This document shows, piece after piece, positions 5,302-9,809 of a stretch of DNA of 9,809 nt. Origin of the DNA: Paramuribaculum sp. (lineage in GTDB: Bacteria > Bacteroidota > Bacteroidia > Bacteroidales > Muribaculaceae); assembly GCA_009775605.1 (NCBI GenBank), contig VSPV01000098.1:1-9809 (forward strand), in the 5' to 3' direction. The position numbers and the translations under genes are program-made. Each line of letters starts with the position of its first letter. The stretch's first letter is position 1. The notes beneath the pieces are model-generated. The model saw nothing but the letters and a program-made list of their open reading frames with translations, was not told the DNA's origin and searched no databases.

Positions 5302-6417
5302 ATGAAGCATATATATCTTCCCATAGTTTTAGCGATAGCACTCTCCTCGGCTTCTTGCGGACACAAGTCCACCGACAGTTCTGACGATAATCTTCTGAGT
5401 GTGGATGTGGCTCCGGCCCTGCAGGATTCCGTTGTTATCTACCGCACTTATCCCGGCTCTCTGCATGCGGCCAGTTCGGTTGACCTCGTAGGACGTGTAA
5501 GCGGTTATCTCCGTTCGCAAAATTACACCGGAGGCGACCTTGTAAAGGCCGGTCAGGTACTTTTTACCATAGAAAGCACCCAATATGCCGATGCAGTGAA
5601 TCAGGCGCAGAGCCAGGTAGCGTCGGCCGAGAGCTCGCTGGAATATGCCACCTCGCGTTATGCCGCGATAAAAAAGGCCCTTGAAAGCGATGCGGTGAGC
5701 CGCATGGAGGCCAATCAGGCACTGAGTGAGGTGCAGAGCGCTGAAGCGCAGCTGAAAAATGCCAGAGCGGCGCTTAACACAGCCCGCACTAATCTGGGCT
5801 ATTGCACTGTCAGGGCGCCGTTCACAGGCCATATCACCTCCGCGGAGCCTTCAGTTGGCGCGTATATCGACGGAGAGGCGCAGCCGGTAAAGCTTGCCAC
5901 CATATATCAGGATGACATTCTGAACGCAAAATTCTTCATCGACGACAAGGTGCTTCAGAAAATCCTTACCGGGAATGGAGCGGAAAAAATCGGTCTGGAT
6001 TCCATACCCCTGATTTTCGAAACGCCGCTGAAGCATGCCTATGCCGGCAAACTCACCTACGTGGCACCGGATGTGGACACATCCACCGGAACCCTTACGG
6101 TTCAGGCCAAGGTGGACAATCCTTATGATGAACTTCACGACGGCATGTATGTGCAGATACGTCTGCCGGTGTCAACCGACCCGAAAGCAGTGATTGTAAA
6201 AGACGCGGCCCTCTCCACTGACCAGCTGGGAACATTCCTCTATGTGGTGAATGACTCCGACCGCGTGGTATACACACCTGTAAAAACAGGCGAACTGGTG
6301 CAGGGTGATTCGATGCGCGTGATTACCTCCGGTATCAAGGCCGGCGACCGCTATATCACCAAAGCCCTTCTTAAAGTGCGCCCCGAAATGAAAGTAAAGC
6401 CTGTAACCGTCAATTGA
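5302..6417 (+). CDS. RND efflux periplasmic adaptor (AcrA/MexA, HlyD family), lipoprotein
   Basis: The product is a 371-residue membrane-fusion protein that bridges the inner-membrane transporter and the outer-membrane channel. Seen: type II signal peptide with lipid-anchor cysteine at residue 19 (SSAS|C), slightly off the canonical lipobox; first half of the lipoyl-like domain near 55-93 (VDLVGRVSGYLRSQNYTGGD); alpha-helical hairpin about 94-167, including RYAAIKKALESDAVSRMEA, similar to the channel-docking tip of AcrA-type adaptors; second lipoyl half YCTVRAPFTGHI near 166-177; beta-barrel about 205-285 with GTLTVQAKVDNP; membrane-proximal domain to the end. There is no acidic sorting motif after Cys19, which fits an inner-membrane anchor facing the periplasm. 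Length is normal for the family. It lies 21 bp after the channel gene and 7 bp before the transporter, so translation is probably coupled. Confidence 0.94.
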   Translation: MKHIYLPIVLAIALSSASCGHKSTDSSDDNLLSVDVAPALQDSVVIYRTYPGSLHAASSVDLVGRVSGYLRSQNYTGGDLVKAGQVLFTIESTQYADAVNQAQSQVASAESSLEYATSRYAAIKKALESDAVSRMEANQALSEVQSAEAQLKNARAALNTARTNLGYCTVRAPFTGHITSAEPSVGAYIDGEAQPVKLATIYQDDILNAKFFIDDKVLQKILTGNGAEKIGLDSIPLIFETPLKHAYAGKLTYVAPDVDTSTGTLTVQAKVDNPYDELHDGMYVQIRLPVSTDPKAVIVKDAALSTDQLGTFLYVVNDSDRVVYTPVKTGELVQGDSMRVITSGIKAGDRYITKALLKVRPEMKVKPVTVN

Positions 6418-6424
6418 TTCCGCT

Positions 6425-9400
6425 ATGTTCTCACGCTTCTTTATACGACGCCCCATCTTTGCGATGGTGCTCGCCGTAATTATGATTCTCGCAGGTCTGC
6501 TTACGGTCAAGACGCTTCCGGTAGCGCAGTTCCCCGACATCACTCCTCCTACGGTAAATGTGTCGGCTTCCTATCCCGGAGCCAACGCCGAGACTGTGGC
6601 TTCGGTTATCGGAGCACCCATAGAGGAGCAGGTAAACGGCGTGGAAGGCATGATGTATATGAGTTCCTCGTCGGGAAGCGACGGCAGCTACAACCTCACG
6701 ATCACGTTTGACGTAGGCACCGACCTTGACATGGCCACAGTGAAAGTCCAGAACCGTGTGTCGCGCGCCGAACCCACACTGCCCTCGGCCGTTAAGCAAC
6801 AGGGCGTGCAGGTGACCTCCCGCTCTACAAATATCATCCTGTTTGTGGCCCTGGAAAGCGATGATCCGGAACGCTACGACGCCCTTTATCTAACCAACTA
6901 CGCCCAGCTGAGCATCGTGGACGCTCTGTCGCGCGTGGAGGGCGTGGGACAGGTGGGCGCTTTCGGAGCGGGACAGTACAGCATGCGTGTGTGGCTCGAC
7001 CCCGACCTGATGCAGGCACGCGGTATCACCGCTCAGGAGGTGATGGCCGCAATCCAGTCGCAGAATATGGAGGTGTCGGCCGGAAGCGTGGGCTCGGCTC
7101 CGGGGACTAACGCACGTTTCAGCTTCACGCTCACGTCGCAGGGACGGCTTAACACAGTAGAGGAATTCTCCGATATTATTCTGCGCGCCAATCCCGACGG
7201 AAGCATGCTCCGGCTGAAGGATGTGGCCAAGGTGGATCTGGGCAGTGACAGCTATGGAAATACGGCGCTGGTCGACAACAAGCCGGTTGGCCTTATGGGC
7301 ATCTACCAGCTTCCGGGAGCGAACGCGCTCACAGTGGCCAAGAATGTGGAGGCAGAGCTTGAAAACCTCTCGCAGTACTTTCCCGAAGGAATACATTACC
7401 GTATAATCCAGAACTCGACCGAATTTGTTACCGCGTCAATTGACGATGTGCTCGTAACCTTCGTGGAGACAACCCTGATAGTGATGCTGGTGATTCTGCT
7501 CTTCCTTCAGAGCTGGCGTGCGGTAATTATCCCCATGCTCACCATCCCTGTGTCGCTCATCGCCACATTCGCGGTGATGAAACTGATGGGATTCACCATC
7601 AACACCCTTACGCTGTTCGGTCTTGTGCTCGCGATAGCCATTGTGGTGGATGACGCCATTGTGGTTGTGGAGGACTGCTCGCGAATAGTGGACGAAGGAA
7701 AAATGACACCACGTCAGGCGGCCGTCAAGGCCATGAACGAGCTGCAGGGGCCTGTGGTGGGCGAGGTGCTGGTGCTGCTTTCGGTGTTCATACCCACGGC
7801 GTTCATTTCGGGTATCACCGGCGAGCTTTACAAACAGTTCGCGCTCACCATAGCCGTCTCCACGGCATTCTCGGGATTCAACGCTCTGACGTTCACCCCG
7901 GCCATGTGCGCTCTATTCCTGCGTCCGAAGAAATCGACCACGTTTTTCCTCTACCGCTGGTTCAACAAGGGCTTCGGAGCAACGACGGCCCTTTATATGA
8001 AAATCGTTGGCACTTTTCTGAAGAAACCGGCGGTGGCCATCACGGCCTATCTGCTAATTTCGGCAGCAGCTTTCTGGGCATTCCTGAATATGCCTACGAG
8101 CTATGTGCCGCAGGAGGATATGGGATACTTCATGGGTTCCGTGCAGCTTCCTACCGGCGCTTCCGTTGACCGCACCGAAAAGGTGTTGGCCGAAGCCACC
8201 GAAAAGCTCAAGGAGATTCCGGGAGTTAAGGATGTAATCTCCATCTCGGGATTCTCGTTCTTAGGCGGCCAGGGCTCCAATATGGGTGCGCTTTCGGTAA
8301 CGCTGACACCTTGGAATGAACGTAAGGGAAAGGGTATGAGCGTGGAAAGCATCATTGCGAAGTTTGAAGCCGCGTGCGCCGGGATTCAGGAAGCCGTGAT
8401 ATTCGGTCTGAACCCGCCGGCCATTCCGGGTCTGGGTATGTCGTCGGGTCTGCAGCTGCAGCTTCTGGACATAAACAATCACGGGCCGGAACAGATGGCA
8501 CAGGCTCTGCAACAGATACAGGACGCCGCGAAATCCAACAAAAGCATTGCCTCCGTGACCTCGCTCTATGAGGGCACCGTGCCACAATATACGCTGAACA
8601 TCGACCGAGAAAAGGTGAAGATGCTCGGACTGGAAATGGCGGATATCTATTCCGTGCTGTCGGCATTCACCGGCTCGGCATACGTGAATGATTTCACCAA
8701 ATTCGGTCGCATCTATCAGGTGACTATGGCCGGCGATCCGCAATCGCGCAACACAGTGGACGACGTGCTTAAACTTTCGGTGAAAAACGACCGCGGGGAT
8801 ATGGTTCCGTTCTCATCGTTCATGACCACCGAACTTACAAGCGGCTCGCCGTCGATAGACCGTTACAATATGTATCAGACGGCCTCGCTTACAGCCACTC
8901 CGGCCCACGGCGTCAGCTCATCGACGGCCATCAAGGCCATAGAGCAGATTGTGAAGGACGCATTGGGCAACAACTACGGATATGCGTGGACCGGCGAGGC
9001 CTACCAGGAGACCCAGGGGGGCACAACCGTTGCGATGGTAATGCTGTTTGCGGTAATTATCACCCTGCTTGTTCTCGCGGCCCAGTATGAGAGCCTTACT
9101 GACCCGGTAGCGGTGGTGATCTCCATGCCTACGGCCATATTGGGAACCGTGATAGGCTGCCTGATAATGGGTCAGGACATAAGCATCTACACGCAAATCG
9201 GTATCATACTCCTTCTGGGCCTCTCGGCCAAGAACGCGATTCTCATCGTGGAATATGCCATTGATTACCGCAAGCAGGGAATGCCGATAAGGCAGGCAGC
9301 CACCGATGCCGGTCAGGTTAGATTCCGACCGATCATGATGACGGCTCTGGCATTCGTGTTCGGTGTGATGCCTATGCTGTTTGCCACCGGCGCGGGCGCC

Positions 9401-9646
9401 ACAAGCCGCATTGCCCTCGGCAGCGCCGTGGTGTTCGGCATGGCCATCAACGCGCTTGTGGGCACGCTGTTTGTCCCCAACTTCTGGGAACTTCTTGAAC
9501 GCTTCCGCGAACGCCATCTGGCGAAATTCTTCGCGGCCGGGGATGCCCAGGCTCCAGCAGAAGCGCCCTCCCCCACAGGCGCCACTGCCGAAAAGCCTTC
9601 GGCTACCACCGCACCGGCATCATCGCCGGCATCGCCGAAAGAGTAG
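6425..9646 (+). CDS. RND multidrug efflux transporter, HAE1/AcrB family
   Basis: The product is a 1073-residue inner-membrane proton/drug antiporter that exports hydrophobic compounds through the adaptor and channel. Seen: TM1 (FFIRRPIFAMVLAVIMI, about 5-25) followed by the typical LPVAQFPDITPPTV porter start; first periplasmic region to about 335; TM2-6 (about 337-500) with IVVDDAIVVVED, whose Asp409/Asp410 match the proton-relay Asp407/Asp408 of E. coli AcrB; TM7 near 532; second periplasmic region; TM8-12 from about 865 with GLSAKNAILIVE (Lys936, equal to AcrB Lys940) and RFRPIMMTALAF (Arg968, equal to AcrB Arg971). All residues of the proton relay are present, so the pump should be active. 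The C-terminus carries an extra tail of about 37 residues rich in Ala, Pro, Ser and Thr (1037-1073), absent from AcrB. Substrate range cannot be read from sequence. Confidence 0.96.
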   Translation: MFSRFFIRRPIFAMVLAVIMILAGLLTVKTLPVAQFPDITPPTVNVSASYPGANAETVASVIGAPIEEQVNGVEGMMYMSSSSGSDGSYNLTITFDVGTDLDMATVKVQNRVSRAEPTLPSAVKQQGVQVTSRSTNIILFVALESDDPERYDALYLTNYAQLSIVDALSRVEGVGQVGAFGAGQYSMRVWLDPDLMQARGITAQEVMAAIQSQNMEVSAGSVGSAPGTNARFSFTLTSQGRLNTVEEFSDIILRANPDGSMLRLKDVAKVDLGSDSYGNTALVDNKPVGLMGIYQLPGANALTVAKNVEAELENLSQYFPEGIHYRIIQNSTEFVTASIDDVLVTFVETTLIVMLVILLFLQSWRAVIIPMLTIPVSLIATFAVMKLMGFTINTLTLFGLVLAIAIVVDDAIVVVEDCSRIVDEGKMTPRQAAVKAMNELQGPVVGEVLVLLSVFIPTAFISGITGELYKQFALTIAVSTAFSGFNALTFTPAMCALFLRPKKSTTFFLYRWFNKGFGATTALYMKIVGTFLKKPAVAITAYLLISAAAFWAFLNMPTSYVPQEDMGYFMGSVQLPTGASVDRTEKVLAEATEKLKEIPGVKDVISISGFSFLGGQGSNMGALSVTLTPWNERKGKGMSVESIIAKFEAACAGIQEAVIFGLNPPAIPGLGMSSGLQLQLLDINNHGPEQMAQALQQIQDAAKSNKSIASVTSLYEGTVPQYTLNIDREKVKMLGLEMADIYSVLSAFTGSAYVNDFTKFGRIYQVTMAGDPQSRNTVDDVLKLSVKNDRGDMVPFSSFMTTELTSGSPSIDRYNMYQTASLTATPAHGVSSSTAIKAIEQIVKDALGNNYGYAWTGEAYQETQGGTTVAMVMLFAVIITLLVLAAQYESLTDPVAVVISMPTAILGTVIGCLIMGQDISIYTQIGIILLLGLSAKNAILIVEYAIDYRKQGMPIRQAATDAGQVRFRPIMMTALAFVFGVMPMLFATGAGATSRIALGSAVVFGMAINALVGTLFVPNFWELLERFRERHLAKFFAAGDAQAPAEAPSPTGATAEKPSATTAPASSPASPKE

Positions 9647-9657
9647 CAGGATTTAAG

Positions 9658-9780
9658 ATGAAAATAAAGGACGTCAAAGGGCTCTTCGCTGCGCGGGGCC
9701 TTTTGGCGCCCTTTCTTCGTCAGGCGGCTGCAGCGGCCGCTAAATGGAGCGGGATTTTCACGGGGGGTCCGGGGGGATAA
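9658..9780 (+). CDS. Doubtful 40-residue ORF after the efflux operon
   Basis: ATG at 9658, 11 bases after the transporter stop, opens a 40-codon frame beginning MKIKDVKGLFAARG, with a six-alanine run in the middle and ending TGGPGG. The start context (ATGAAAATAAAG) looks natural. Against it, the possible terminator at 9676-9717 lies inside it and its second half is low-complexity GC-rich DNA. It has no signal peptide or clear membrane helix, and I recognise no family. Confidence 0.2.
   Translation: MKIKDVKGLFAARGLLAPFLRQAAAAAAKWSGIFTGGPGG
9676..9717 (+). terminator. Possible terminator of the efflux operon
   Basis: AAAGGGC (9676-9682) pairs exactly with GCCCTTT (9708-9714), with a GC-rich 25-nt loop containing a small GCC-TTTT-GGC inner hairpin. 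The second arm runs into a T/C-rich tract (TTTCTTCGT), and A-rich sequence precedes the first. Its place 30 bp after the last stop codon fits. The imperfect stem and short T run keep this tentative. Confidence 0.4.
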
Positions 9781-9809
9781 GAGGTATAAGGCGGATAATT
9801 CTTATAAAT

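Noticed and set aside
8918..9517. 199-codon minus-strand ORF opposite the RND transporter
   Set aside because: It is an antisense shadow of a strongly conserved coding region, with His-rich odd composition and no signals of its own.

Overview
The window looks like chromosomal DNA of a Bacteroidales bacterium, possibly Muribaculaceae-like or a relative. The evidence is moderately GC-rich genes separated by AT-rich gaps, start codons without a Shine-Dalgarno sequence, a near-perfect Bacteroidetes-type promoter (TTTG, 19 nt, TAnnTTTG), and typical Bacteroidetes envelope families (DUF2807/GIN adhesin-head protein, TonB-plug/OMP_b-brl_3 outer-membrane protein). The family placement is inference; no rRNA or other marker gene is present.

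Layout. Positions 1-101 hold no supported gene. On the minus strand, 102-1127 encodes a secreted DUF2807 protein built from about 11 'SAGDI' rungs of roughly 20 residues. Upstream of it on the same strand, 1312-3396 encodes a 694-residue TonB-dependent-receptor-like outer-membrane barrel. A divergent intergenic region (3397-3849) follows. It holds a perfect 10+10 bp inverted repeat, candidate promoters in both directions, and a strong intrinsic terminator lying between the rightward promoter and the first efflux gene. On the plus strand, 3850-5280, 5302-6417 and 6425-9646 encode a complete tripartite RND efflux pump: TolC/OprM-type outer-membrane channel, AcrA/MexA-type lipoprotein adaptor and AcrB/HAE1-type proton-driven transporter. 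The tail (9647-9809) holds a possible terminator and a doubtful 40-codon ORF.

How it works together. The three plus-strand genes sit within 7-21 bp of each other and encode all parts of one pump spanning both membranes, so they are almost certainly one operon. The leftward outer-membrane genes have no obvious functional link to the pump, but the barrel gene shares the divergent control region with it.

The most interesting feature is the efflux leader. A predicted promoter at 3661-3691 is followed within about 40 nt by a six-codon ORF (MVLDLR) and then by a 10-bp hairpin with nine T's, about 90 nt before the tolC-like start codon. As drawn, most transcripts would stop there as an RNA of about 65 nt unless termination is relieved. 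This suggests attenuation control of the pump, or a small RNA. A second mini-ORF with a hairpin abuts the tolC-like start codon. These regulatory readings are inference from sequence only.
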